Positions 8,494 through 17,010 of a stretch of 64,000 nt of DNA are shown in pieces. Positions within the stretch are counted from its first letter, which is position 1, and each line of letters starts with the position of its first letter. The notes beneath the pieces were generated by a model, which made no database searches, was not told the origin of the DNA, and saw only the letters and a program-made list of their open reading frames with translations. A program made the position numbers and the translations under genes. Source of the stretch: Bacillus sp. ISL-37 (GTDB lineage: Bacteria > Bacillota > Bacilli > Bacillales > Cytobacillaceae); assembly GCF_018613315.1 (NCBI RefSeq), contig NZ_JAGGQL010000032.1, positions 62,001 through 126,000 on the forward strand, read 5' to 3'.

Positions 8494-8519
8494 TACGCTC
8501 GGGAACCTGAGAAGTTTCA
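8494..8519 (-). promoter_or_regulatory. SigW-type ECF promoter of yvlABCD
   Basis: On the minus strand: -35 TGAAAC (8514-8519), exactly 16 bases, -10 CGTA (8494-8497). This is the consensus for B. subtilis SigW promoters, and the yvl operon is a known SigW target there. It lies 25 bases before the chosen yvlA start. Confidence 0.85.
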
Positions 8520-8653
8520 TTTCTTTATGAAAATAGTTCGACAAATTGTCATGGAACCCCTTGTAAAAACAAGTTCCTGCTGGTGAAAGTTGTGTGAATA
8601 AGGGATATGGGGGATTTCCTTAGGTATTAGCTTCAGAGCAAATTGCCGTTGGA

Positions 8654-8965
8654 TTCATTGGTGACCTCTTTTTCCATTTCCACGTTATTTTGGGCGCCAA
8701 TGGGCTTCATTGGTGACCTCTTTTCCCATTTCCATGTTATTTCGGGCGCCAATGGGCTTCATTGGTGACCTCTTTTTCCATTTTCTCGTTATTTCGGGCG
8801 CCAATGGGCTTCATTGTTGACCTCTTTTTCCACTTTCTCGCAGTTTAGGGCACCAATGGGCTTCATTGGTGACCTCTTTTTCCACTTTCTCGCAGTTTAG
8901 GGCACCAATGGGCTTCATTGGTGACTTCTTTTCCCATTTTCTCGCAGTTTAGGGCACCAATGGGC
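8654..8965. repeat. 52-bp tandem repeat array A (6 units)
   Basis: Six units start at 8654, 8706, 8758, 8810, 8862 and 8914, each exactly 52 bp, with about 80-95 percent identity between neighbours. Each junction carries a hairpin: CACCAATG, loop GGCTT, CATTGGTG. The first three units read GCGCCAATG and later ones GCACCAATG, which improves the pairing with CATTGGTG. The period is not a multiple of three, so the array does not code. It lies upstream of yvlA and downstream of uvrA (both minus strand). The rest of 8545-9167 holds array C and the uvrA terminator. Confidence 0.95.
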
Positions 8966-9031
8966 TTCGTTGAAGAATACTTTTACCTTAATTCGTTACC
9001 TGGAAAAATTATTCTCTTACTCAACCTCATT

Positions 9032-9105
9032 AATTGCACGAATAATCATGATAATTGCACGGATGTTGATCATAATTGCACGGATAATCATATTAATTAC
9101 ACCGT
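9032..9105. repeat. 21-bp tandem repeat array C
   Basis: Four copies of a conserved core (ATTGCACG twice varied, last ATTACACCG) starting near 9034, 9055, 9076 and 9097, spaced exactly 21 bp, with the other half of each unit variable but rich in ATCAT. On the reverse strand the core reads CGTGCAAT, the same core as array D at 47044. Confidence 0.85.
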
Positions 9106-9134
9106 TTACCTAATATTGGAATAAAAGGCCGCTC

Positions 9135-9169
9135 CACAAAAAGAAAAGCCCTTCCTGATGGGAAGGGCT
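9135..9169 (-). terminator. terminator of uvrBA
   Basis: On the minus strand, stem AGCCCTTCC / GGAAGGGCT (9161-9169 and 9147-9155, 5-base loop) followed by TTTTCTTTTT. The stem begins inside the uvrA stop codon. Confidence 0.88.
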
Positions 9170-12047
9170 ATGCATTGCTTGTGCTTTTTTCTTTTTCTTC
9201 TATTTGTTCTTTCATCCGCTGTCTGTCTCGTTCCAAAATAGGCTTCAGGTACCTGCCTGTATAGGAGTCCTCAACCTCGGCGATTTTTTCCGGTGTTCCG
9301 GTGGCAACAATTGTACCGCCGCGGTCACCGCCTTCAGGTCCGAGGTCGACGATGTAGTCGGCGGCCTTGATGACATCTAGATTATGTTCAATAACGAGTA
9401 CGGTGTCGCCATTTTCAACGAGACGCTGCAAGACTGTCAGAAGGCGGGCAATGTCATCGACATGCAAACCAGTTGTTGGCTCGTCCAAAATATACAGCGA
9501 ACGGCCGGTCGAACGGCGGTGCAGTTCGGACGCCAGCTTGACGCGCTGCGCTTCCCCTCCGGAAAGGGTCGTCGCTGGCTGGCCAAGTGTGATATAACCG
9601 AGTCCGACATCGTATATCGTCTGCAGCTTGCGGGCGATTTTCGGGATATTAGCAAAGAAATCAACCGCTGCCTCAACTGTCATATCAAGGATATCGGAAA
9701 TGTTTTTGCCTTTATACTTAACCTCCAGTGTTTCGCGGTTGTAGCGTTTGCCGTGGCACACTTCACATGGGACGTACACATCCGGCAGGAAGTGCATCTC
9801 GATTTTAATGATTCCATCACCGCGGCACGCTTCACAACGTCCACCTTTTACATTGAAGCTGAAGCGTCCCTTTTTATAGCCGCGGACCTTTGCTTCGTTG
9901 GTTGATGCGAACACATCGCGGATATCATCAAACACGCCAGTATAGGTAGCAGGGTTTGACCTCGGTGTACGACCGATTGGCGACTGATCAATATCGATGA
10001 CCTTATCAAGGTGATCGACGCCTTTGATTTCCCTGAATTCCCCTGGCTTGCTTTTTGCCCGGTGAATTTTCATCGCGAGCGATTTGTGCAGGATTTCATT
10101 GATCAGTGTGCTTTTACCGGAACCAGAAACACCTGTCACGGCCATGAAGGTTCCAAGCGGGAACTTCACATTGACATTTTTAAGATTGTTTTCCTTTGCG
10201 CCTTTGATTTCAAGATAACGGCCATCCGGTTTGCGGCGCTCAATCGGCAGCGGGATGAACTTTTTACCGGACAGGTACTGACCTGTCAGTGAGTTTGGAT
10301 CATCCATTACCTCTGCTGGGGTTCCCTGGGAGATGATTTCACCACCATGGACACCTGCTCCAGGACCGATATCAATCAGGTGGTCCGCCGCGAGCATCGT
10401 ATCTTCGTCATGCTCAACGACAATCAGCGTATTGCCAATGTCTCGCATGTTTTTCAGCGTATCGATCAGTCTGTCATTGTCGCGCTGATGAAGACCAATG
10501 GATGGCTCATCAAGGATATACAAGACACCAGTGAGGCGTGAGCCAATTTGGGTTGCCAGCCTGATTCGCTGGGCCTCACCTCCGGATAGCGTTCCAGCCG
10601 AGCGGCTCATCGTCAGGTAATCCAACCCAACATTGATCAAGAAGCCAAGACGTTCCGTAATCTCACGGAAAATCATATTAGCAATCTTCATTTCTTTTTC
10701 CGAAAGCTCAAGACTCTGGAAAAATTGGTGTGCTTCCTCTACCGATAATGCCGTCACTTCACCGATATGGCGGCCGTCAACAAGAACAGCTAGCGTTTCA
10801 CGCTTCAGCCTGTATCCTTTACAAGTCGGGCAGGCATGCTCGCCCATATACTTTTCCATCTGCTCGCGGATATAATCAGAGCCTGTTTCCTTATAACGGC
10901 GCTCGATATTTTTAAGGACACCCTCGAAAACAATATAGTTTTCACGAACCTGTCCCCAGTCATTTTCATAGCGGAAATAAATCCGGTCTTTGTCTGAGCC
11001 GTAAAGGATTTTATCCATTTCGTGATCTTGGAGGTCTTTTACTGGTACGTCCATATCAATTCCATAATGATTGCAGATCGCCTCAAGAAGTTGCGGGTAA
11101 TACTGTGAGCTCGTCGGTTCCCACGGAGCGATTGCGTGCTGTTTTAATGAAAGCTCCTTGTTCGGGACGACTAAATCAACGTCAACCTCCAGCTTCGCAC
11201 CAAGACCGTCACATTCAGAGCATGCGCCAAATGGGCTGTTGAATGAGAACATCCGGGGCTCAAGCTCGCCGATCGAGAAGCCGCAAATCGGGCAGGCATG
11301 GTTTTCGCTGAACATCAATTCTTCTTCACCGATTACATCAATCAACACATTGCCCTCACCTAATTTGAGCGCGGCTTCTAACGAATCCGCCAATCGGGCA
11401 GCAATCCCTTCCTTGACGACAATCCGGTCGATGACAACTTCAATCGAATGCTTTTTGTTTTTCTCCAGCTCAATTTCGTCTCCGAGGTCATGCATCTCAC
11501 CATCAATACGGACACGGACATAGCCTTGTTTTTTCACATCTTCAAGAACTTTGACGTGTGTCCCCTTCCTTCCGGAAACAAGCGGAGCAAGAATCTGCAG
11601 CTTTGTCCTTTCGGGATATTCGAGCACACGGTCGACCATCTGCTCGATTGTCTGCGATGAAATCTCTATTTTATGCACCGGGCAGGTTGGACGTCCCACC
11701 CTAGCGAATAGCAAACGCAAATAATCATAAATCTCTGTCACCGTACCAACTGTTGAACGGGGGTTACGGCTCGTCGTTTTCTGGTCGATCGAAATGGCCG
11801 GGGACAATCCCTCGATCGAATCGACATCCGGCTTGTCCATCTGGCCGAGGAACTGGCGAGCGTAGGCAGACAATGATTCTACATAACGGCGCTGCCCTTC
11901 AGCATAGATAGTGTCGAACGCCAGCGAGGACTTTCCTGAACCGGAAAGTCCTGTCAGCACGACAAGCTTGTCTCTCGGAATGGTGACATCTATATTTTTC
12001 AAGTTATGAGCTCTGGCGCCCTTAACTATCAGTTTATCCATAGCCAT
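9168..12047 (-). CDS. uvrA: excinuclease ABC subunit A
   Basis: ATPase subunit of the UvrABC nucleotide-excision repair complex that scans for bulky DNA lesions and loads UvrB. Length 959 residues, as in other bacilli. Two ABC modules are visible: Walker [11 protein letters not shown] near residue 34 and [10 protein letters not shown] near 640, signatures [12 protein letters not shown] near 490 and [12 protein letters not shown] near 830, and zinc-finger cysteine pairs (CPVCHK-type CPICGF and CSECDGLG near 255-285; CEACRGDG and CEVCHGKR near 737-763). It starts 7 bases behind uvrB and ends in a terminator. Confidence 0.98.
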   Translation of the reverse strand: MAMDKLIVKGARAHNLKNIDVTIPRDKLVVLTGLSGSGKSSLAFDTIYAEGQRRYVESLSAYARQFLGQMDKPDVDSIEGLSPAISIDQKTTSRNPRSTVGTVTEIYDYLRLLFARVGRPTCPVHKIEISSQTIEQMVDRVLEYPERTKLQILAPLVSGRKGTHVKVLEDVKKQGYVRVRIDGEMHDLGDEIELEKNKKHSIEVVIDRIVVKEGIAARLADSLEAALKLGEGNVLIDVIGEEELMFSENHACPICGFSIGELEPRMFSFNSPFGACSECDGLGAKLEVDVDLVVPNKELSLKQHAIAPWEPTSSQYYPQLLEAICNHYGIDMDVPVKDLQDHEMDKILYGSDKDRIYFRYENDWGQVRENYIVFEGVLKNIERRYKETGSDYIREQMEKYMGEHACPTCKGYRLKRETLAVLVDGRHIGEVTALSVEEAHQFFQSLELSEKEMKIANMIFREITERLGFLINVGLDYLTMSRSAGTLSGGEAQRIRLATQIGSRLTGVLYILDEPSIGLHQRDNDRLIDTLKNMRDIGNTLIVVEHDEDTMLAADHLIDIGPGAGVHGGEIISQGTPAEVMDDPNSLTGQYLSGKKFIPLPIERRKPDGRYLEIKGAKENNLKNVNVKFPLGTFMAVTGVSGSGKSTLINEILHKSLAMKIHRAKSKPGEFREIKGVDHLDKVIDIDQSPIGRTPRSNPATYTGVFDDIRDVFASTNEAKVRGYKKGRFSFNVKGGRCEACRGDGIIKIEMHFLPDVYVPCEVCHGKRYNRETLEVKYKGKNISDILDMTVEAAVDFFANIPKIARKLQTIYDVGLGYITLGQPATTLSGGEAQRVKLASELHRRSTGRSLYILDEPTTGLHVDDIARLLTVLQRLVENGDTVLVIEHNLDVIKAADYIVDLGPEGGDRGGTIVATGTPEKIAEVEDSYTGRYLKPILERDRQRMKEQIEEKEKSTSNA

Positions 12048-12054
12048 GTTATCG

Positions 12055-14034
12055 TCATCCTTCCGCTTTTAACTCAAGAATGAGGTCACGCAACTCGGCT
12101 GCCCGTTCGAAATTGAGAGCCTTTGCCGCATCCTTCATTTCTTTTTCCATATTGAATATTACCTGCTCGCGCTCTTTCTTTGTGAGCTTCTTCATACCCT
12201 CTGACGGATTGTAGTCTTCTTGTTCCTCTGCAGCCATCGTTGCGCGGATCACATCGCGAATCTCCTTCTGGATGGTCTGCGGTGTGATGCCATGTTTTTC
12301 ATTATATGCTTCCTGGATGGCACGGCGGCGCGTCGTCTCACCGATCGCCAGCTCCATCGAGTTCGTCATCTTGTCTGCATACATGATGACATGCCCGCGT
12401 TCATTCCTGGCTGCACGGCCCATTGTCTGGATGAGTGACCTTTCAGAACGAAGGAAGCCTTCCTTATCGGCATCGAGAATGGCCACGAGTGAAACTTCAG
12501 GAATATCAAGTCCTTCTCTTAACAGATTGATCCCGACGAGAACATCATATTTGCCAAGCCGCAGCTCGCGGATGATTTCAATCCGTTCGAGAGTTTTGAT
12601 TTCAGAGTGTAAATACTGCACTTTTATGCCAATTTCCTTCAAATAATCGGTCAGGTCCTCGGACATCTTTTTCGTTAATGTCGTGATCAGCACTCGTTCA
12701 TTACGGTTGGCTCGTTCCTGGATTTCGCCAATCAGGTCGTCAATCTGGCCCTCAATTGGTCTTACATCGATGGTCGGATCAAGCAAACCTGTCGGACGGA
12801 TGATCTGCTGAACCATTTCAGGAGTGTGTTCCAATTCATATGGACCAGGTGTAGCTGATACAAAGACTGCCTGATTAATATGTTTCTCAAACTCAGGAAA
12901 TGTGAGCGGACGATTATCCATTGCTGACGGCAGGCGGAAACCGTGGTCAACCAGCACCTGCTTTCGTGCCTGGTCACCATTAAACATTCCCCTTATTTGC
13001 GGCAATGTAACATGCGACTCATCGACCACAATTAAAAAGTCGTCCGGGAAGTAATCGAGCAAAGTATATGGAGTCGCACCAGCAGGTCTTAAGGTCAGAT
13101 GGCGTGAATAGTTTTCGATGCCGGAGCAGAAGCCCATCTCACGCATCATCTCAAGATCATACCTTGTGCGCTGCTCAAGCCTCTGGGCTTCAAGAAGCTT
13201 TTCTTCAGCGCGCATTACTTCCAGTCGCTCTTCCAGCTCTTTTTCGATATTCTCGATTGCAACCCTCAGCTTTTCCTCACGGGTTACGAAGTGGGAAGCT
13301 GGGAAAATCGCTACATGGTCACGTTCGCCGATGATCTCGCCAGTCAGCGCATCAACCTCACGGATCCGGTCAATCTCATCGCCAAAGAACTCGACCCTCA
13401 TGCAATGCTCGTCACGTGAGACCGGGAAAATCTCGACGACATCGCCACGGACACGGAACGTCCCGCGTTTGAAGTCGATATCATTTCGTTCATACTGGAT
13501 ATCGACCAGCTTGTGGAGCAGCTTGTTCCGCTCAATTTCCATACCTGTCCGGAGTGACACGACCATGTCGCGGTATTCATCCGGATTACCGAGACCGTAG
13601 ATGCAGGAAACACTGGCAATGATGATGACATCCTTGCGCTCGAATAGCGACGATGTAGCCGAGTGGCGCAGCTTGTCAATCTCATCATTGATGCTTGCGT
13701 CCTTCTCAATGAATGTATCCGTCTGCGGCACGTAAGCCTCTGGCTGATAATAATCATAGTAACTGACGAAATACTCAACTGCGTTGTTCGGGAAAAATTC
13801 CTTGAACTCGCTGTAAAGCTGCCCGGCAAGGGTTTTATTGTGGGCGATGACAAGCGTCGGCTTGTTCACTTCCTTGATCACATTGGAAATCGTGAACGTC
13901 TTCCCTGTTCCCGTCGCGCCAAGAAGCGTCTGATGCTTCTTATTATCGCGGATTCCTTGTACCAGCTCTTTGATTGCCGCAGGCTGGTCTCCCTGCGGAG
14001 AATACTTCGAGACTAATTCAAATTGGTCCTTCAC
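12055..14034 (-). CDS. uvrB: excinuclease ABC subunit B
   Basis: Damage-verifying helicase-like subunit of UvrABC. Length 659 residues. Walker [11 protein letters not shown] near residue 40, the beta-hairpin region [12 protein letters not shown] near 93, DESH Walker-B-type box VVDESHVTL near 337, helicase motif [20 protein letters not shown] and QTMGRAARN near 505-545, and the C-terminal UVR domain ([26 protein letters not shown]) that contacts UvrC. First gene of uvrBA, in the order csbA-uvrB-uvrA known from B. subtilis. Confidence 0.98.
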   Translation of the reverse strand: MKDQFELVSKYSPQGDQPAAIKELVQGIRDNKKHQTLLGATGTGKTFTISNVIKEVNKPTLVIAHNKTLAGQLYSEFKEFFPNNAVEYFVSYYDYYQPEAYVPQTDTFIEKDASINDEIDKLRHSATSSLFERKDVIIIASVSCIYGLGNPDEYRDMVVSLRTGMEIERNKLLHKLVDIQYERNDIDFKRGTFRVRGDVVEIFPVSRDEHCMRVEFFGDEIDRIREVDALTGEIIGERDHVAIFPASHFVTREEKLRVAIENIEKELEERLEVMRAEEKLLEAQRLEQRTRYDLEMMREMGFCSGIENYSRHLTLRPAGATPYTLLDYFPDDFLIVVDESHVTLPQIRGMFNGDQARKQVLVDHGFRLPSAMDNRPLTFPEFEKHINQAVFVSATPGPYELEHTPEMVQQIIRPTGLLDPTIDVRPIEGQIDDLIGEIQERANRNERVLITTLTKKMSEDLTDYLKEIGIKVQYLHSEIKTLERIEIIRELRLGKYDVLVGINLLREGLDIPEVSLVAILDADKEGFLRSERSLIQTMGRAARNERGHVIMYADKMTNSMELAIGETTRRRAIQEAYNEKHGITPQTIQKEIRDVIRATMAAEEQEDYNPSEGMKKLTKKEREQVIFNMEKEMKDAAKALNFERAAELRDLILELKAEG

Positions 14035-14063
14035 AGAAAAGCCTCCTGTAATTTTAGTTTCTA

Positions 14064-14120
14064 GGCTCTTTTCGTAAACTTAGTCGCATTCTTTGATTCA
14101 GAAACTTTTTCAAAAAGAGC
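14064..14120. repeat. small stem-loop element with GGCTCTTTTC ends (copy 1)
   Basis: A 57-bp element starting GGCTCTTTTC and ending AAAAAGAGC, so the ends pair (GCTCTTTT/AAAAGAGC). Its inner left part (TAAACTTAGTCGCAT) resembles that of the 94-bp element at 20852 (CAAACTTCGTTGCTAT). It would lie in the uvrB 5' untranslated region. Confidence 0.6.
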
Positions 14121-14123
14121 TTT

Positions 14124-14152
14124 CCTATATATAAGTCTTACATAGTTGTCAA
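14124..14152 (-). promoter_or_regulatory. possible SigA promoter of uvrBA
   Basis: On the minus strand, -35 TTGACA (14147-14152), 17 bases, -10 TATAGG (14124-14129). A second candidate -10, TGGTAGAAT with TAGAAT at 14167-14172, lies nearer to the LexA-type box. I cannot tell which is used. Confidence 0.5.
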
Positions 14153-14204
14153 AAAGTCATATCCTCATTCTACCACAAAGAAGGGAAAACAAACCAACAA
14201 AAAG

Positions 14205-14218
14205 CGAACAAACATTCG
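14205..14218 (-). promoter_or_regulatory. LexA (SOS) box, one mismatch
   Basis: CGAACAAACATTCG matches the Bacillus LexA consensus CGAAC-N4-GTTCG at 9 of 10 fixed positions. uvrBA is a standard SOS target, so the location upstream of uvrB supports the call. Confidence 0.7.
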
Positions 14219-14270
14219 AATTGGTTTCTAAGTTTTATAAGGTGATGTTGTAGGTTGTCGAATCTTAGTT

Positions 14271-14286
14271 AATCAAACGTTTGATT
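14271..14286. promoter_or_regulatory. perfect 16-bp palindrome in csbA-uvrB gap
   Basis: AATCAAACGTTTGATT is fully self-complementary and lacks a T-tract, so it looks like a dimeric repressor site rather than a terminator. It lies between the csbA terminator and the uvrB promoter region. A TGTCGAA core is found about 14 bases before it. No regulator was identified. Confidence 0.4.
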
Positions 14287-14310
14287 GAAGTGGGTTTATT
14301 CCTTTTACAA

Positions 14311-14343
14311 TAAGAAAAACCCGCCGGACAAAATCCGACAGGC
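14311..14343 (-). terminator. terminator behind csbA
   Basis: On the minus strand, GCCTGTCGGA pairs with TCCGGCGGGT (10 pairs including G-T pairs, 14334-14343 and 14319-14328), followed by TTTTTCTTA. Confidence 0.8.
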
Positions 14344-14355
14344 TTACTTTTGAAA

Positions 14356-14589
14356 TTATGACTGCTTCTTGTTGCGCTTCATCATCCGGTTTGCCAGATA
14401 GAAGCCCACGGTCAATGAAAACGCATCGACGACAATCAGCAGGAAGGAATCTGTATACCCTTTATAAACAGAAGCCGCAATCAGCGCGACCGTCAATACG
14501 AGCGCAAGGATGTGGTTATAGGCAACCCTGGTGAAAAATACAACCATGAAACCAGGCAGGAACAGTGCGGACAAATATTTCAGCACCAA
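14356..14589 (-). CDS. csbA: CsbA family membrane protein
   Basis: Small membrane protein of the CsbA family, a SigB-controlled general-stress protein of unknown biochemical role in B. subtilis. Three hydrophobic segments are visible (KYLSALFLPGFMVVFF, ILALVLTVALIAA and LLIVVDAFSLTVGFYLA), with a basic end RMMKRNKKQS. The start is uncertain: TTG 14589 has GAGGTG 9 bases upstream and aligns with the B. subtilis N-terminus, while GTG 14601 lies inside that same site. The gene order with uvrBA is conserved. Confidence 0.85.
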   Translation of the reverse strand: MVLKYLSALFLPGFMVVFFTRVAYNHILALVLTVALIAASVYKGYTDSFLLIVVDAFSLTVGFYLANRMMKRNKKQS

Positions 14590-14643
14590 TTGATTAAACA
14601 CCTCATTCAGAGAAATAACGAAAATTTAGAATCATCTTTTTAA

Positions 14644-14672
14644 AATATAACTTTTTTAGAGGCTGGTTACAA
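14644..14672 (-). promoter_or_regulatory. possible SigA promoter of csbA
   Basis: On the minus strand TTGTAA (14667-14672), 17 bases, TATATT (14644-14649). No convincing SigB motif was seen, although csbA is SigB-dependent in B. subtilis. The remainder of 14602-14980 shows only a weak 33-codon frame (14706-14807, TTG start) that I do not call a gene. Confidence 0.45.
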
Positions 14673-14984
14673 GAAACATCCTCTTAAAAGGAGTTGGTTT
14701 TCGTATTGCATGCTTTTTTTGCTGTGGTAGTAAAGGCACTTGAGTCTAGGGTAATTCTGAAAAAGGTGATGACCATGAACCTTATTACCAAGGATTTATG
14801 GGTCTAGTATTGAAATGCCTAAAATCCAACCTGTTATGTCCTTTTAGACAAATGGAAGACCTCTTTTCCTGTCTGAAATGATGGAAAAATGGGTGATTTC
14901 GATTGATTCTGACAAAAATTGGTTTGATACTTTATACCTATTTATGATATTAATAAATTACTTAAAATAAATACTCTTTATCTT

Positions 14985-15072
14985 ACCGATAAAGGCAAAC
15001 CTGTTGAAAGGCAGGGACGCAAAGCCACGGACCTAAAGCAATTGCTATGGCAGCCGGGCCGCCGAAGAAGAC
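14985..15072 (+). ncRNA. cyclic-di-GMP-I (GEMM-I) riboswitch aptamer
   Basis: The conserved GEMM-I blocks appear in order and spacing: AAAGGCAAACC (14991-15001), a GAAA tetraloop stem (CTGTTGAAAGGCAG), GGGACGCAAAGCC (15014-15026) with the tetraloop receptor-like ACCTAAAG (15031-15038), and the closing part GGCAGCCGGGCCGCCGAAG (15049-15067). GEMM-I RNAs bind cyclic di-GMP, or cGAMP when one residue of the core is changed. Here the neighbouring HD-GYP, EAL, GGDEF and PilZ genes favour cyclic di-GMP. A terminator hairpin follows at once, so control by transcription termination is likely. It precedes the STAS gene by about 90 bases. Confidence 0.92.
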
Positions 15073-15098
15073 GGAAATTTATCAATCCGCCTTTTTTC
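15067..15098 (+). terminator. expression-platform terminator of the riboswitch
   Basis: AAGACGGA (15067-15074) can pair with TCCGCCTT (15086-15093) with one mismatch, followed by a T-run to 15097. It starts at the end of the aptamer, so ligand binding could compete with or favour its formation. The direction of control cannot be read reliably without folding. Confidence 0.7.
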
Positions 15099-15161
15099 GA
15101 GGGGGATTTTTTTATACCCTTAATAGGCATTATTACCCAAGATCATGAAAGGTGATGAGAA

Positions 15162-15470
15162 ATGTCTTTTACGATGACCGAAGAGAGTGTCAATGATCAG
15201 GTTAATGTCTTCCTTGAAGGAGAATTAGACATTTTCACCATCGAATCCGTTATCCAAAAGATCGATTCGATTTCAGCTCCTGAATGCAATGTGAATTTGA
15301 ATGGCGTATCTTTTATTGATTCTTCTGGAATTGGTTTATTGATCAGGAAAGTGATGGATTGGAAAGAGGATGGCCGCACTTTAACCATTTCCGATTTTCA
15401 GCCTGTTGTCCATGAGGTGATGGAAGAAATGGGAGCATTCATAATACTAGAGGAAGTTTATAGCCAATGA
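15162..15470 (+). CDS. STAS-domain anti-anti-sigma factor (RsbV/SpoIIAA-like)
   Basis: 102-residue single STAS domain. The phosphorylation loop VSFIDSSGIGLLI is intact, with Ser54 at the position phosphorylated in RsbV and SpoIIAA. Proteins of this type, when unphosphorylated, bind an RsbW-like kinase and free its partner. First gene behind the cyclic-di-GMP riboswitch; AAAGGTGATGAG precedes ATG 15162. Its stop overlaps the next start (ATGA, 15467-15470), so it is probably made in step with the phosphatase that can reactivate it. The likely kinase partners are the ATPase domain at the end of the HD-GYP protein or the separate ATPase at 23188. Confidence 0.93.
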   Translation: MSFTMTEESVNDQVNVFLEGELDIFTIESVIQKIDSISAPECNVNLNGVSFIDSSGIGLLIRKVMDWKEDGRTLTISDFQPVVHEVMEEMGAFIILEEVYSQ

Positions 15471-16246
15471 TGATCCATTCCGAAGAAAAAAACACAAATA
15501 AATATATACAACAAAACAGACTAAGTGCTGATTTGAAGGAAGCAGCCAATGTCCAAAGTGTCCTGCTCCAGCATGAGCCTCCTGCTTGTGAATCTCTAGA
15601 ATGCAAAGGTGTCTCTATTCCAGCCCATTATTTAGGGGGGGATTATTATGGTTTTATCTTTGAAGAGGAAAAACAGAAGTATTGGGTGTTCACGGGTGAT
15701 GTGATGGGAAAGGGAATTCCTGCTTTCGCTAAAATGGCGATGCTTAGAACCGCGATCCGGACGCTCGTTCCTCAAAGCTCGGGCCCCTCTGATTTATTGC
15801 AGAAAGTGAACATGATCTTATATGAAGACTTAAAACTGCTCAAGTCCTTCGCTACATTATTTTGTGGGATGTATGATTTAGCTGAAAACACATTTACCTA
15901 CGCATCTGCCGGTCATCCTAGCGCTATTTTAAAGAGGGAAAAACATCCTAGTGAATTCCTGAAAGCAAATGGGATTGCTATCGGTTTTCTGCCTAACCGC
16001 AAATATACAGAAGAGAGAGTGATTCTTGGACCTAATGATTATGTCTGTATTTACACTGACGGAATTTTGGAGGCAATGGATAATCAGAGAAACCAATTCG
16101 GAAAAGACAGAATAATCAAAATGATAAATCAACACTCAGACTACTCTTCATTGGTAAAAACCATTACTGAACATGTACTATCATTCTCGAATTTCGATCA
16201 GCGAGACGATGTAACGCTGGTGACGATCCGACGCATGGCACATTAG
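15467..16246 (+). CDS. SpoIIE/RsbU-type PP2C serine phosphatase
   Basis: 259-residue PPM-type phosphatase without an added sensor domain; residues 1-45 form a helical lead resembling the RsbU linker. Metal-binding and core motifs are intact: YLGGDYYGF (Asp59), FTGDVMGKGIPA (Asp78), ASAGHPSAIL, IYTDGILEA and QRDDVTLVTI. It should dephosphorylate the STAS protein encoded just before it, with which it overlaps by 4 bases. No regulatory module such as an RsbT-binding domain is obvious; it may be controlled by expression through the riboswitch or by a protein partner. Confidence 0.93.
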   Translation: MMIHSEEKNTNKYIQQNRLSADLKEAANVQSVLLQHEPPACESLECKGVSIPAHYLGGDYYGFIFEEEKQKYWVFTGDVMGKGIPAFAKMAMLRTAIRTLVPQSSGPSDLLQKVNMILYEDLKLLKSFATLFCGMYDLAENTFTYASAGHPSAILKREKHPSEFLKANGIAIGFLPNRKYTEERVILGPNDYVCIYTDGILEAMDNQRNQFGKDRIIKMINQHSDYSSLVKTITEHVLSFSNFDQRDDVTLVTIRRMAH

Positions 16247-16305
16247 GTTTATTTCACAGGTTTGATGAATAACCTATGTAACCCATTTGAAAGGAGGTGT
16301 TAATA

Positions 16306-16392
16306 ATGAAGGCAAAGGTAAAATACACTCTTCAGATTGCTGCATTGATCGCCCTGGCTCTAGGTCCGGTTGTTGGAAAGCCTTGGTGGTAA
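16306..16392 (+). CDS. 28-residue hydrophobic peptide
   Basis: A short frame with a textbook ribosome binding site (AAAGGAGGTG, 7 bases before ATG 16306). The peptide begins MKAKVKYT, continues with a hydrophobic core LQIAALIALALGPVV and ends GKPWW. A basic start and one short membrane-length stretch suggest a small membrane peptide or a precursor of an exported signal; which one is unknown. It lies in the operon between the PP2C gene and the DUF5317 gene and is followed at once by a strong hairpin. I do not recognise a family. Confidence 0.65.
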   Translation: MKAKVKYTLQIAALIALALGPVVGKPWW

Positions 16393-16401
16393 GATCCAGA
16401 T

Positions 16402-16459
16402 AAAGACTTGGTGATTTTCCTGGCGGCCGGCATGATAATCATCCAAGTCTTTATTTTTC
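16402..16459 (+). terminator. terminator or attenuator inside the riboswitch operon
   Basis: AAAGACTTGG-TGATT (16402-16416) pairs with AATCATCCAAGTCTTT (16437-16452) with one bulged base, followed by ATTTTT. A 15-pair stem behind the peptide gene could end a short transcript covering STAS, phosphatase and peptide, with partial read-through to the two membrane-protein genes. Confidence 0.8.
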
Positions 16460-16493
16460 ATAAAAAACCATCTTTTCAAGGAGGTCATTGAAA

Positions 16494-17003
16494 TTGAAAT
16501 ATTTTTTATTGCTGGCATTTGTCATCACACTTTCTCTTAAAAAGAACCCACTAACATTCTTTAAAAATGTTGAATTTCAATGGCCTCTTCTTATCATTGT
16601 CAGCTTTGGTGCACAAATTGCCCTGGCTTTTTTCACCATAAGGACAGCGGTAAAATTGGAATTAGTGCTGATCGCTACTTTTTCAGGTATCATCCTGTGG
16701 CTATGGAAAAATCGTCAAATCCTAGGACTTAAGTTCATACTGGCAGGCTCCACCCTGAATCTGCTCGCTTTGCTGTTACATGGCGGTCTGATGCCTGTCT
16801 CCGAAAAAGCGATGGCTCTGACAGGACAGGATGCATCCTCCCTCGGGAATGATTCTCGACACCAGCTGATGGACTCCACTTTTGCCTGGATTCTCGGCGA
16901 CTGGATACCCGTCTTGAAGTATGTATTAAGTCCGGGGGATCTTTTAGTAGGCACAGGTATAATCGCACTTGTTTATCTTAATTCCACTGTATGGGGGAAA
17001 TAG
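16494..17003 (+). CDS. DUF5317 family membrane protein
   Basis: 169-residue protein with about five hydrophobic segments (YFLLLAFVITLSL, WPLLIIVSFGAQIALAFF, LVLIATFSGIILWLW, FILAGSTLNLLALLLHGG, and a C-terminal DLLVGTGIIALVYL) and the DUF5317-type loop LMPVSEKAM...DSRHQLMDSTFAWILGDWIP. Function unknown. Start TTG 16494 has AAGGAGGT about 8 bases upstream; a TTG at 16488 in the same frame would be too close. It ends 7 bases before the HD-GYP gene. Confidence 0.8.
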   Translation: MKYFLLLAFVITLSLKKNPLTFFKNVEFQWPLLIIVSFGAQIALAFFTIRTAVKLELVLIATFSGIILWLWKNRQILGLKFILAGSTLNLLALLLHGGLMPVSEKAMALTGQDASSLGNDSRHQLMDSTFAWILGDWIPVLKYVLSPGDLLVGTGIIALVYLNSTVWGK

Positions 17004-17010
17004 GGAGCAT

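Noticed and set aside
14706-14807. 33-codon frame with TTG start upstream of the riboswitch
   Set aside because: The ribosome binding site is 12 bases away, the sequence is not like a known peptide, and an internal ATG at 14775 with a better site would give only 10 residues.
14960-14999. SigD-like promoter (TAAA ... ACCGATAA) at the riboswitch
   Set aside because: Spacing is 13 or 18 rather than 15 bases, and the -10 part lies within the conserved aptamer.
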